Shown: positions 52,599 to 60,638 of the stretch, in pieces
Numbering within the stretch: position 1 is the stretch's first letter
Layout: every line of letters begins with the position of its first letter
Program-made: the position numbers and the translations under genes
Origin: Methylorubrum salsuginis
GTDB taxonomy: Bacteria; Pseudomonadota; Alphaproteobacteria; Rhizobiales; Beijerinckiaceae
DNA: 64,000 nucleotides
Assembly (NCBI RefSeq): GCF_900114375.1
Contig: NZ_FOSV01000015.1
Coordinates: forward strand, 1 to 64,000
Direction: 5' to 3'
The notes under the pieces: generated by a model
Seen by the model: the letters and a program-made list of their open reading frames with translations, nothing else
What the model was told of the DNA's origin: nothing
Databases searched by the model: none

Positions 52599-52641
52599 CG
52601 AAAGGACGCGTCCTTTCGCGGGTCCAGGGCAGTGCCCTGGA
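52599..52641. repeat. Two adjacent perfect palindromes between paoC and the isochorismatase gene
   Basis: The first is a perfect 20-base palindrome (cgaaaggacgcgtcctttcg, 52599-52618). The second, 4 bases on, is tccagggc/gccctgga with a 3-base centre (52623-52641). They fill the gap between two convergent genes and may form a two-way terminator; no T-run is present. Confidence 0.7.
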
Positions 52642-52645
52642 AGGC

Positions 52646-53254
52646 TTACCGGATCGCCCCCGCATCCGGCGCCACGACGGCAAACAGATCGGCGAGCGCC
52701 GCGAGGCTCGCCGCCTGGAGCGCTGCGGCCGGGACGGTGCCGCCGTCCGGGCCCGGCAGGGCGCGGGTGGCGGTGGCCGCGGCGACGACGGTCGGGCGGA
52801 AGCCGAGGCTGAAGGCGCTGCGCGCCGTCGAATTCACGCACATATGGGTCATGAAACCGGCCACGATCACGTCCGCGACGCCCGCCGCCTTCAACCGCGC
52901 CTCGAGATCGGTGCCGACGAAGGCGCTCGGATAGGCCTTGGTGACGACGGCCTCGCCGTCCTTCGGGGCGACCTCGTCGCTGATCTGGCCGATCGGCGCG
53001 GTGACGTCGTAGGGCGAGCCGGGTCCGGCATCGTGGCGGACGTGGATCACCGGGATGCCGGCGGCGCGCGCCCGCTCCAGCAACGAAGCCGCCTCGCGGA
53101 TTGCCGGCTCGACGCCTTCCAGCCGCATCACTCCCTCGCGGTAGGTGTTCTGCAGATCGATCAGCAGCAGGGCCGAGCCTTTGAGCGCAGCGGGCTCCGG
53201 CGGCAGGCCGGAGAGGCTGCGAAGCGTCGTCAGATCGGTCTTGAGATCGGTCAC
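52646..53254 (-). CDS. Isochorismatase-family cysteine hydrolase
   Basis: A 202-residue cytosolic hydrolase with the isochorismatase fold. The catalytic triad can be read: Asp in LLLIDLQNTYREG, Lys in VVTKAYPSAFVG, and Cys in GFMTHMCVNSTARSAF preceded by the usual cis-peptide region VIVAGF. Family members cleave amide or ether bonds in substrates such as nicotinamide, N-carbamoylsarcosine and isochorismate; the substrate cannot be told here. I start at GTG 53254, after GAAAGG, which gives a normal family length; the longer open frame includes part of a repeat. Convergent with paoC. Confidence 0.87.
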   Translation of the reverse strand: MTDLKTDLTTLRSLSGLPPEPAALKGSALLLIDLQNTYREGVMRLEGVEPAIREAASLLERARAAGIPVIHVRHDAGPGSPYDVTAPIGQISDEVAPKDGEAVVTKAYPSAFVGTDLEARLKAAGVADVIVAGFMTHMCVNSTARSAFSLGFRPTVVAAATATRALPGPDGGTVPAAALQAASLAALADLFAVVAPDAGAIR

Positions 53255-53378
53255 GGCGTGGCCTTTCGCGATGGGCGTTTCCGGCCGGGATGTGAGCCGA
53301 GACGGCACGCGGGCGCAACCGGACGAAAGTCGGTCGCCGCCGATCCCGGAACCGCATAGCGAGAGGATCGTCTTCCGC

Positions 53379-53413
53379 CGAAAGCCGGCATCCACCTTTC
53401 GGGACGATGCTCC
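53379..53413. repeat. Interspersed palindromic repeat A, partial copy 3
   Basis: This matches only the right half of the copies at 1281-1347 and 20858-20923, with arms ccgaaag/ctttcgg intact. The left part of the element is not recognisable. It lies between the isochorismatase-family gene and mdcH. Confidence 0.65.
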
Positions 53414-53444
53414 GGGACGGGGATTCGGCTGGCCGAGCGGGCCG

Positions 53445-54368
53445 TCAGCTTCCGCCGATCCAGGCCAGCAACCCCTCCACCGAGCGAAAATCCTCCAGCG
53501 CATGGACGCGCGCGTCCGGCATCGCCGCGCGCCCCATGGTGGCCAGCGCGTGGCCGGGGCCGAGTTCGAGGACGCGGGTCGCGCCGAACTCGCGGGCCGC
53601 GTCGAGGCAGGCGGCCCAGTCGATGGTCTGCGCGATTTGGCCGGCGAGCTTGTCCAGGCCCTTGGCGGCATCGAAGACCGGCGCGCCGTCGAGGCCGCTC
53701 AGCAGGCGCGGACTTCCGGGGGGCGGGCGGTGCAGGCTCTCGCGGGCGAGCGCCTCGGCGAAGCTCTCGGCGGCGGCGGCGAGGCGCGGGGTGTGCGAGG
53801 GCGTGTGGACCGGGAGCACCACGGCCCGCCGGGCGCCCGCGGCGAGCACCTCGGTGCAGAGCGCGTCGAGGGCCGCGCGGGGGCCGCCGACGACGCCGCT
53901 GTCGGGGGCGTTGCGGATGGCGAGGTCGCAGGACCGGCGCTCCGCCATGGCCCGGATGGCGTCGAGGGGCAGGCCGCGGATGCCGGCCAGCCCGAAGCCC
54001 TCGCCGGAGGCCGCATCCATCGCCTCGGCGCGATGGGCGGCGAGGCGCAAAACCGCCTCGGGAGCCAGCCGCCCGGCCACGCCCCAGGCGGCGAGGTCGC
54101 CGATGCTGTAGCCGGCCACCGCCGCGCGGCCGGGTTGGGCCGCCGCGATCACGGCCCAGGCGGCGAGGGCAGCGGTGCAGCACAGGATCTGCCCGATGCG
54201 GTTCTCGTGCAGGCGTGGGCCGCCCGCGGCGGCGAGAGCGCGCGGGTCTTCGCCGAGCAGCGGCCGGGCCGCCGCGAACACGCTCTCGGCTTCCGCCCGC
54301 TCGGCCGTGAGGGCGAACATCTCCGGATGCTGGCCGCCCTGGCCGGAGAGGAGGAGGGCGAGGGTCAC
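53445..54368 (-). CDS. mdcH: Malonate decarboxylase epsilon subunit (malonyl-CoA:ACP transacylase)
   Basis: FabD-like malonyltransferase of 307 residues that primes the malonate decarboxylase carrier protein with malonyl groups. The opening reads LALLLSGQGGQHPEMF, the active-site serine lies in VAGYSIGDLAAWG, and the distal histidine is in LPVHTPSHTP. The start overlaps the mdcB stop by 4 bases. It is the last gene of the mdcACDEGBH operon. A partial repeat A lies just downstream. Confidence 0.92.
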   Translation of the reverse strand: MTLALLLSGQGGQHPEMFALTAERAEAESVFAAARPLLGEDPRALAAAGGPRLHENRIGQILCCTAALAAWAVIAAAQPGRAAVAGYSIGDLAAWGVAGRLAPEAVLRLAAHRAEAMDAASGEGFGLAGIRGLPLDAIRAMAERRSCDLAIRNAPDSGVVGGPRAALDALCTEVLAAGARRAVVLPVHTPSHTPRLAAAAESFAEALARESLHRPPPGSPRLLSGLDGAPVFDAAKGLDKLAGQIAQTIDWAACLDAAREFGATRVLELGPGHALATMGRAAMPDARVHALEDFRSVEGLLAWIGGS

Positions 54369-55219
54369 GGCGCCCGCTCGAGCTGATCCACGAACAGCGT
54401 CATGGCGAGCAGGTCGGCGGCGCCGCCGGGGCTGAGGCGGCGGGCGACGAAGGCGCGGTGCAGGGCTTCCGCCCGGTCGCGCCAGCCGTCTTGCCCGACC
54501 CCGCCGGCGGCGAGGAAGGCGGCGGACGCCTCGCGGGCGAAGCGGGCGCCGGCCTCGCCGCCGCGATGGAGCAGGTTGGTGTCGTCCAGCGCCGCGATCA
54601 GGGCGAGGCAGGCCTCGACTCGCGCGGCCTCCTCACCGGCCCGCGCGCGACGCCCGCGATGGAGCGCCGGCAGGCCGACCCGGTAGAGCGTCGGGAAGCC
54701 GGCCGCGGCTTCCGCCGGTGCCCCGCCGACGCGGAAGCGCCGCCGGGCCCGCGCGCCGGGGGCGTGCAGCAGAACAGGCCCGTCGAGGATGGCGCCGGCA
54801 TGGCGCGCCCGCACATGGGCGCCGAGCGCAAAGGGGGCGGGCCTGTGCCCCGGCGCCGCCAGCGCCCCGGCGGCCGAAACCAGCAGGCCGAGACCGAAGA
54901 TGGCGCCGCGATGGGTGTTCACGCCGCCCGTCGCCGCGCGCATCGCGGCCTCCGCAGCGAGGCCGATACGGCGAAGCTGCGCCATGGGAAGCCCCTGGGC
55001 TCCCGCCTCGGCGAGGTCGGCGAAATAGGGTTCGAGCGCCGCCGCGCTGGCCTCGAACGTCGCGGCCTCCATGTCGTCGTGGCTGCCGCTGTCGATCCGG
55101 CTGACGAGGCCGGGCTTGGGATAGGTGTCGAGTTCGAGCCGCAGGACCTCGACCGCAAGGCGAGCGAGGGCGGCCGGATCGCCGACGGCGGGGGCGAGAC
55201 GGACCGGGCGGGCGCTCAT
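54365..55219 (-). CDS. mdcB: Triphosphoribosyl-dephospho-CoA synthase
   Basis: A 284-residue enzyme (CitG/MdcB family) that makes the precursor of the malonate decarboxylase prosthetic group, 2'-(5''-triphosphoribosyl)-3'-dephospho-CoA, from dephospho-CoA and ATP. Family motifs are EVLRLELDTYPKPGLVSRID, SHDDMEAATF, GGVNTHRGAIFGLGLL, and the LDDTNLLHRGG segment near the C terminus. The frame is open far upstream but ATG 55219 overlaps the mdcG stop by four bases, which fits the coupled operon. Confidence 0.93.
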   Translation of the reverse strand: MSARPVRLAPAVGDPAALARLAVEVLRLELDTYPKPGLVSRIDSGSHDDMEAATFEASAAALEPYFADLAEAGAQGLPMAQLRRIGLAAEAAMRAATGGVNTHRGAIFGLGLLVSAAGALAAPGHRPAPFALGAHVRARHAGAILDGPVLLHAPGARARRRFRVGGAPAEAAAGFPTLYRVGLPALHRGRRARAGEEAARVEACLALIAALDDTNLLHRGGEAGARFAREASAAFLAAGGVGQDGWRDRAEALHRAFVARRLSPGGAADLLAMTLFVDQLERAP

Positions 55220-55971
55220 GCGGCTCCGCTCGCGAGCGAGAGACCGGCCACGGCCCTCATTTCCAGCCGGTCGCGATGCTTCACCAGCACGTCCCCATTC
55301 CCGGCCTCGGTTCCGGCCTTCTGCCACTCGCGCCACTGCACCCCGCCGCCGTCGGGCAGGAGGATCTCGCCGTCGAGGCGCATCGGCGCCGTCGCGGCGA
55401 GGGCCGCGAGCTCGCCGAGGAAGGTGTTCGGCAAGGGTCCGGCAACCCGCCAGAGCAGGTCGAGGTCGGAGGTCGCCGTGAGGTAGGGCAGGCCGGTGAG
55501 TGCCTGCCACAACAGGCCGCCGAAGGGGCACGGGACGAGGCCGTGCCGGGCCCCGAGGGCGAGGAGCGCGTCCAGCGTCGAGTGCCACGCGGGCGGCGCG
55601 GCGGCACGCGTCTCGGCCAGCGTCGGCGCCGGGCAGGGTGTGAGGATTCCTGGGGGCAGGGCGAAGCCGATGCGCCGCTTGCCCAGCGTCGGCGGCAGCG
55701 GCAGGCCGAGCGGGACCCGGGCGCGATCCTCGCCGGGCGCGCGGCGGCGCAGGATCAGCGGCCACCCGGAAGCGGCCCAGCCGGGCAGCGGCGCGAGCCC
55801 CGCGAGGTCCGGCCGGGCGGCGAGGATCGCGGTCCAGGCGGTGGGATCGACCCGGACGAGGTCGTGGCGTCGGAGACGCGCGGCATCGATCCCACCCTGT
55901 CCCTCATCCTGAACTGCCGAGGGCAGCGGGCCCTCGGGCTCGGGTGGCGCGTGGGCGAAACACTCAGCCAC
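55216..55971 (-). CDS. mdcG: Phosphoribosyl-dephospho-CoA transferase
   Basis: Nucleotidyltransferase of 251 residues that attaches the prosthetic group precursor to the MdcC carrier serine. The catalytic nucleotidyltransferase motif is seen as TATSDLDLLW, with two metal-binding aspartates, and the family-specific N-terminal block is RRHDLVRVDPTAW. The start is a GTG at 55971 that overlaps the end of mdcE by 8 bases; no closer internal start exists. The N-terminal 30 residues are poorly conserved-looking, so the true start may be slightly downstream. Confidence 0.88.
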   Translation of the reverse strand: MAECFAHAPPEPEGPLPSAVQDEGQGGIDAARLRRHDLVRVDPTAWTAILAARPDLAGLAPLPGWAASGWPLILRRRAPGEDRARVPLGLPLPPTLGKRRIGFALPPGILTPCPAPTLAETRAAAPPAWHSTLDALLALGARHGLVPCPFGGLLWQALTGLPYLTATSDLDLLWRVAGPLPNTFLGELAALAATAPMRLDGEILLPDGGGVQWREWQKAGTEAGNGDVLVKHRDRLEMRAVAGLSLASGAA

Positions 55972-56704
55972 CGCGGGCCTGCCGCACCACCCGCTCGGCG
56001 ATCGCCTGCGCCACCGGGCGCCCGCCGCGCGCGCGGCCGAGGCGGTCGCGGATGTCGCCCGCGGGCAGATCGGCGATCAGGGCGGAAAGTTGCCCGTCGA
56101 GCGGCTGCGCGGGGTCGAGCACCGCGTGGACGGCACCGGTCGCCACCATGTTGTCGAGGCCCGGCGCGAAGACCGGGGTCGAGGTCGCCATGGCCTCCAA
56201 CCTGTCGAGCGGCAGCTTGGTGACGCGGGCGACGGAGGGCAGGTCCATGACGCTCGGATGGGCGCCGGGAAGGGCGGCGAGCACGCGGGTCGCGAGGGCG
56301 GTGGCGATGAAGGCGCCGGCGGCCGAGTGGCCGTAGATCAGCCCCACCGTCGGATGGCCGAGGCGGTCGGCGAGCAGCAGCGTCTTGGCCAGATGCGCGA
56401 GGCACTCGTAGAGGCCCAGAAGCTCGTCGCGGCGACTCATGCGCTGGCTGTCGGAATCGACTGCCACGAGGATCGGCGCCCGAGAGCCCGCGCTTTCGCC
56501 GGCCTTGATCGCGTCGAGGACGGCGCGGGAGAGGACCAGCGCGCCCTCGACGCCGAGCGGCGTGTCGCCGTCGAGGCCGACGACGACGAGGCGGCCGCCG
56601 CCGAACGGGCCCTCGCCGGTGATCAGGCCGTCCGTCACGCCGACGGAATGGCCCGCGGGGAAGAGTGAGGCGAGGATCTGATCGAGCGTCATCTTACCGG
56701 GCAT
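55964..56704 (-). CDS. mdcE: Malonate decarboxylase gamma subunit
   Basis: Carboxyltransferase-fold (crotonase-like) subunit of 246 residues that with MdcD decarboxylates the malonyl-carrier thioester. Typical segments are LFPAGHSVGVTDGLITGEG, ILVAVDSDSQRMSRRDELLG, and the oxyanion-hole region GLIYGHSAAGAFIATAL. The start overlaps mdcD by 11 bases. In the family the gamma and beta subunits pair like the two halves of biotin-dependent carboxyltransferases. Confidence 0.93.
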   Translation of the reverse strand: MPGKMTLDQILASLFPAGHSVGVTDGLITGEGPFGGGRLVVVGLDGDTPLGVEGALVLSRAVLDAIKAGESAGSRAPILVAVDSDSQRMSRRDELLGLYECLAHLAKTLLLADRLGHPTVGLIYGHSAAGAFIATALATRVLAALPGAHPSVMDLPSVARVTKLPLDRLEAMATSTPVFAPGLDNMVATGAVHAVLDPAQPLDGQLSALIADLPAGDIRDRLGRARGGRPVAQAIAERVVRQARGG

Positions 56705-57602
56705 CGTGCGAAGCCTCCGGCACGCCGGCCGCGGTCTCGAGAAAAGCGGCGTCGGTCATGGCCGGCACCGCGTCCGGGTCGTTGATGCCCAGCCGCGCCC
56801 AGATCTCGGCGCCGTCGCGGCAATCGCCGAAGCGGGCGATCCGTGCCTCCAGCCGGGCCTGCTCGGCCTCCAGCGTGGCGCGATCGAAGGCCGGGGCACG
56901 GCCGATCAGGTCGAGGGCGGCCTCGCGGAAGGCCGCGACGGTGTCGGCCACGTAGGCGTCGGCCCCACCGGTGAGGCGGCGGTGCTTGCCGCCCATGGTG
57001 CGCCAGACCAGCGCCCGGTCGCGGGAATCGAATTCTTCCGCGCCCCGGTTGGTCTCGATCACCTCCGGGCCCGAGACCGAGATGCGCCCGCCCTCAGACA
57101 CCGCGAGCCGGGCGCAGGTTCCGGCGATGAGGCCGCCGCCGCCATAGGCCCCGGCCCGGCCGCCGATCAGGCCGATCACCGGGATGCCGGCGGCACGGAC
57201 CTCCGCGATCGCCCGCATCGCCTCGGCGATGGCGGTCTCGCCGGCATTGGCCTCCTGCAACCGCACGCCGCCGGTGTCGAACAGGATCAGCACGGCGGAC
57301 GGCTTCCCATCCAAAGCCGCGCGCAACAATCCGACCAGCTTGGCGCCGTGCACCTCGCCGAAGGCCCCGCCCATGAAGCGGCCCTCTTGCGCGGCCACCA
57401 GCACCGGCCGCCCGTCGAGGCGCCCGCGTCCGACGACGATGCCGTCGTCGAAGGCGCGGGGCAGTTCGAACAGCGGCAGGTGCGGGCTCATCGCGCGCTC
57501 GGTCGGGTCGACGAATTCCTCGAAGCTGTCCGCATCGAGGAAGGCGGCCACGCGCTGGCGGGCGGAGGCCTCGTACCAGCTCACGGCATCGGCGGCTGCC
57601 AT
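56694..57602 (-). CDS. mdcD: Malonate decarboxylase beta subunit
   Basis: Carboxyltransferase-fold subunit of 302 residues, catalytic partner of MdcE. The N-terminal part has SWYEASARQRVAAFLD; the crotonase-like core shows FDTGGVRLQEANAGETAIAE and IGLIGGRAGAYGGGGLIAG, the latter forming an oxyanion hole. It starts one base after the mdcC stop and overlaps mdcE at its end, so translation is tightly coupled. Confidence 0.94.
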   Translation of the reverse strand: MAAADAVSWYEASARQRVAAFLDADSFEEFVDPTERAMSPHLPLFELPRAFDDGIVVGRGRLDGRPVLVAAQEGRFMGGAFGEVHGAKLVGLLRAALDGKPSAVLILFDTGGVRLQEANAGETAIAEAMRAIAEVRAAGIPVIGLIGGRAGAYGGGGLIAGTCARLAVSEGGRISVSGPEVIETNRGAEEFDSRDRALVWRTMGGKHRRLTGGADAYVADTVAAFREAALDLIGRAPAFDRATLEAEQARLEARIARFGDCRDGAEIWARLGINDPDAVPAMTDAAFLETAAGVPEASHDAR

Positions 57603-57603
57603 G

Positions 57604-57912
57604 TCAGGCCTCCATCAGGCGCACGCCCTGGAGCAGGCGCAAGGACACGGTGTCGGGGCGGGCGCCGCCGTCGTTGATGCTGATGCGCAGGCCCCCCGGC
57701 TGGGCGCGGGCGACGAAATCGGCCACCACCGCCTCCCAGACATCGCCGTAGCCGTTGATCGCGGTCTCGACCGCGACCTCACAGGCATCGGGCGGAAGCA
57801 CCCGCTCCAGCAGCACTTCGAGGTTGCCCGAGGCCACGACCCCGGTGATCGCCGCCCGCTTGGTGCCGGGCAGGGGCTTTTGGATTGTGTGGCGGAAGGT
57901 CAGGGATTCCAT
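57604..57912 (-). CDS. mdcC: Malonate decarboxylase acyl carrier protein (delta subunit)
   Basis: A 102-residue carrier protein. The serine that receives the phosphoribosyl-dephospho-CoA arm is Ser28 in the motif GVVASGNLEVLLE, matching the modified serine of the Klebsiella protein by position and context. The C terminus has LRISINDGGARPDTVSLRL, typical of the family. ATG 57912 is chosen because it gives the usual size; the frame continues upstream as read-through. It lies 23 bases after mdcA. Confidence 0.92.
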   Translation of the reverse strand: MESLTFRHTIQKPLPGTKRAAITGVVASGNLEVLLERVLPPDACEVAVETAINGYGDVWEAVVADFVARAQPGGLRISINDGGARPDTVSLRLLQGVRLMEA

Positions 57913-57935
57913 CGGAGTCTCCGAGAGGAGGGCGC

Positions 57936-59588
57936 TCACCAGTTCCGGAACTTCGCGGGCGGCTCGTAGAGGCCGCCCGACCAGTGCACGAGGTCCTTGA
58001 TCGAGCGCGCGGCCAGCAGCGAGCGGTCGGCATCCAGCGGCGAAATGCCGAGGTCTTCCGGCCGGCGGATGACGCCGCGGGCGCGCAAGGCTTCGACCTT
58101 GACCCGGTCGCGGCCCCGGCCGACCGGCGTGTAGCCGGCCACGCCGCGGATCGCCTGCTCGCGCTCGTCGGCATCGCGGCACAGCAGCAGGTTGGCGATG
58201 CCCTCTTCCGTGACGATGTGGGTCACGTCGTCGGCGTAGATCATGACGGGGGCCAGTTCGAGCCCGGTCTTCGTCGCGAGTTCCATCGCGTCGAGACGCT
58301 CGACGAAGGTCGGCACCAGCCCGTCACCGAAGGTCTCGACCAGCTGCACCACGAGCTTGCGCCCGCGCATCAGCGCCGGATCGCCCGACATTTGCGCCTC
58401 GCGCCCCGCCTTCATCCACGTGTCCGAGGGGTGGCGCCGCCCGTGCGGGTCCGAGCCCATGTTCGGCGCGCCGCCGAACCCCGCGACCCGCGACTGGGTG
58501 ACGGTGGACGAGTGCCCCATCAGGTCGATCTGGAGCGTCGCGCCGATGAACATGTCGCAGGCATAGAGCCCGGCCGTCTGGCAGAAGGCGCGGTTCGAGC
58601 GGAGCGACCCGTCCGAGCCCGTGAAGAAGACGTCCGGCCGCTCGCGGATATAGCGGTCCATGCCGACTTCCGAGCCGAAGCAATGGACCTGCTTCACCCA
58701 GCCGGATTCGATCGCCGGGATCAGGGTCGGGTGCGGGTTGAGCGCCCAGTGGGTGGCGATCGTGCCCTTCAGGCCCAGCCGCTCGCCGTAGGTCGGCAGC
58801 AGGAGTTCGATCGCCGCCGTGCCGAAGCCGATGCCGTGGTTGAGGCGCTTTACGCCGTATTCGGCATAGATCCCCTTGATGGCCATCATGGCGATCAGGA
58901 TCTGCGTCTCGGTCATCGCCGCCGGATCGCGGGTGAAGAGCGGCTCGACGTAGAACGGTGTGTCGGCTTCCACCACGAAGTCGATGCGGTCGCCGGGGAT
59001 GTCGACGCGGGGCACGCGCTCGACGATCTCGTTGACCTGGGCGATGACGAGCCCGTTCTTGAAATGGGTCGCCTCGACGACGGTCGGCGTGTCCTCGGTG
59101 TTGGGCCCCGTATACAGGTTACCGTCGCGGTCGGCCGAGACGCCCGCGATCAGCGCGACCTGGGGCGTCAGATCGACGAAGTAGCGGGCGAACAATTCGA
59201 GATAGGTGTGCACCGCGCCGAGCGCGATTTTCCCGCCGTAGAGCATCTTTGCGATGCGGGCCCCCTGCGGGCCCGAATACGAATAGTCGAGGCGCCTGGC
59301 CACGCCGGTCTCGAACACGTCGAGATGCTCGGGCAGCACGATGCCCGACTGGACCATGTGCAGATCGTGGATTCTTTCGGGATCGCAGGCCGCCAAGCCC
59401 CGGGCGAGGCAATCGGCCTGCTTCTGGTTGTCGCCCTCCAGGCAGACCCGGTCGCCGGGGCGCAACACCGCTTCCAGCAGGTCGGTCACGCTCTCCGCCA
59501 CCACGACCTTGCCCTCGGCGAAGGCTCGGCCCGCTTCGAGGCGCGCATCCCGCGCCGCCCGCTCGCTCCGCCAATCCGGCATCCGCAT
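57936..59588 (-). CDS. mdcA: Malonate decarboxylase alpha subunit (acetyl-ACP:malonate ACP transferase)
   Basis: CoA-transferase-like subunit of 550 residues that swaps acetyl for malonyl on the carrier, starting each cycle. Segments typical of MdcA are LEGDNQKQADCLARGL, IHDLHMVQSGIVLPEHL, the ADRDGNLYTGPNTEDTP block, NHGIGFGTAAIELLLPTYGE and GLYACDMFIGATLQIDLMGH. I use ATG 59588; an upstream frame to 59642 would run through a palindrome that looks regulatory, and another ATG lies two codons downstream at 59582. It is the first gene of mdcACDEGBH, transcribed away from the GntR-family gene. Confidence 0.95.
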   Translation of the reverse strand: MRMPDWRSERAARDARLEAGRAFAEGKVVVAESVTDLLEAVLRPGDRVCLEGDNQKQADCLARGLAACDPERIHDLHMVQSGIVLPEHLDVFETGVARRLDYSYSGPQGARIAKMLYGGKIALGAVHTYLELFARYFVDLTPQVALIAGVSADRDGNLYTGPNTEDTPTVVEATHFKNGLVIAQVNEIVERVPRVDIPGDRIDFVVEADTPFYVEPLFTRDPAAMTETQILIAMMAIKGIYAEYGVKRLNHGIGFGTAAIELLLPTYGERLGLKGTIATHWALNPHPTLIPAIESGWVKQVHCFGSEVGMDRYIRERPDVFFTGSDGSLRSNRAFCQTAGLYACDMFIGATLQIDLMGHSSTVTQSRVAGFGGAPNMGSDPHGRRHPSDTWMKAGREAQMSGDPALMRGRKLVVQLVETFGDGLVPTFVERLDAMELATKTGLELAPVMIYADDVTHIVTEEGIANLLLCRDADEREQAIRGVAGYTPVGRGRDRVKVEALRARGVIRRPEDLGISPLDADRSLLAARSIKDLVHWSGGLYEPPAKFRNW

Positions 59589-59613
59589 CCCCGAGGTATA
59601 CGAAGGCAGCGAA

Positions 59614-59633
59614 AAATCCGGATCTCCGGATTT
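59614..59633. promoter_or_regulatory. Palindrome upstream of mdcA, candidate operator
   Basis: Perfect 8-base arms aaatccgg/ccggattt with a 4-base centre lie 25 bases before the chosen mdcA start. This is in the divergent region shared with the GntR-family gene. Its position suits a repressor site or the start of the mdc leader. Confidence 0.5.
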
Positions 59634-59687
59634 ACAAGCCACCGTCTTCGTTAAAATTGTATCTCATATGGCCGCCTGTCAACGATC

Positions 59688-59704
59688 TCGCATACTGAAT
59701 GCGA
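59688..59704. promoter_or_regulatory. Second palindrome, candidate GntR-family operator
   Basis: Arms tcgcat/atgcga with a 5-base centre make a 17-base element 32 bases before the GntR-family start, next to an AT-richer stretch (ttaaaattgtatctcatatg) that may carry promoter elements. FCD-type GntR regulators usually bind sites of about this length. Confidence 0.5.
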
Positions 59705-59736
59705 AAATCGGCAGGCCATTACGCAAGGAGGACGGC

Positions 59737-60453
59737 ATGGAGGCGGGGGAGGGCGCCGAGGCGCGTGGACTGATTTCGGACCGGATCCGCACCGCGCTCG
59801 CCGACGCCATCGCCGGCGGCAGCCTCACGGCCGGCACGGCGCTCGACGAGCAGGAGCTCGCCGACCGGTTCGGCGCCTCGCGCACCCCCGTGCGGGAGGC
59901 CCTGCGCCAACTCGCCTTCGCCGGCTTGGTGGAGCTGCGCCCGCGCCGCGGCGGCGTCGTGGCCCGCACCACGCCGGAGCGCATCGCCGAGATGTTCGAG
60001 ACCACCGCCGAGATCGAGGCGATGTGCGCGCGGCTGGCCACCTACCGGATCACGCCGCTGGAGCGCAGCCGCCTGATCGACCTGCACGAGGATTCCGCCG
60101 CGATGGTCGCGGCGGGCGACGTGGACGCTTATGACGGCTTCAACCGCGCCTTCCACGAGACGCTCTACGCCGCCACCCATAACGGGTTCCTGGCCGAGCA
60201 GGCGCTGGCGATCCGGGCGCGGCTCGCCGCCTTCCGCCGCACGCAGCTGCGCCAGCCCCACCGCATCGACGCCTCGCGGGCCGAGCACGGCGCGATCCTC
60301 GCCGCCATGGCGGAAGGCGACGGCGAGGCCGCCGCGCGGCGGATGCGGGCGCACATGCTCAACGCCTCGAGCGCGCTGGGGCGCTACGTCGCCGGGCAAG
60401 GGGACAGGCAAGGGGACAGGCAAGGGGACAGGCAAGGGACGACGGGCGAGTAA
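59737..60453 (+). CDS. GntR-family (FCD domain) regulator, likely of malonate use
   Basis: A 238-residue transcription regulator. The N-terminal winged helix contains EQELADRFGASRTPVREALRQL and VELRPRRGGVVARTT; the FCD effector domain follows (about 90-215) with ETTAEIEAMCARLA, FNRAFHETLYAAT and the distal histidine region RRMRAHM. ATG 59737 has an ideal AAGGAGG site. It is divergent from mdcA, so it probably controls the mdc operon, with malonate or malonyl-CoA as likely effector; LysR-type MdcR does this job in Klebsiella. The last residues are a tandem (QGDR)n tail produced by a 12-base DNA repeat. Confidence 0.88.
   Translation: MEAGEGAEARGLISDRIRTALADAIAGGSLTAGTALDEQELADRFGASRTPVREALRQLAFAGLVELRPRRGGVVARTTPERIAEMFETTAEIEAMCARLATYRITPLERSRLIDLHEDSAAMVAAGDVDAYDGFNRAFHETLYAATHNGFLAEQALAIRARLAAFRRTQLRQPHRIDASRAEHGAILAAMAEGDGEAAARRMRAHMLNASSALGRYVAGQGDRQGDRQGDRQGTTGE
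60395..60439 (+). repeat. 12-base tandem repeat inside the 3' end of the GntR-family gene
   Basis: Three exact units of ggcaaggggaca plus a 9-base partial unit encode a repeated QGDR tail. Because the unit is a multiple of three, copy-number changes would lengthen or shorten the tail without a frameshift. Confidence 0.9.
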
Positions 60454-60638
60454 CCGCGAACCGGAGACGATCCCGGAGCCGGGGCGGGTCGATGGTGGGC
60501 GCCTCACGCTCTACATCGCCCACCGGCCGCCGCGGCGGTCCGAACCTGGCGCCAGACGGCGCGATCCCGGCGCGCCGCCGCGCGTGACCGGGTGGGCGTA
60601 CGGGAGATGACCGTGATCGTATCGTCGAAGGAGCAACC

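Noticed and set aside
55219..55765. N-terminal extension of mdcB
   Set aside because: It would overlap most of mdcG on the same strand; the ATG at 55219 overlaps the mdcG stop by four bases as expected for the coupled operon.
60395..60439. CRISPR-like repeat array
   Set aside because: Units are 12 bases with no spacers and are in frame inside a gene; this is a coding minisatellite.
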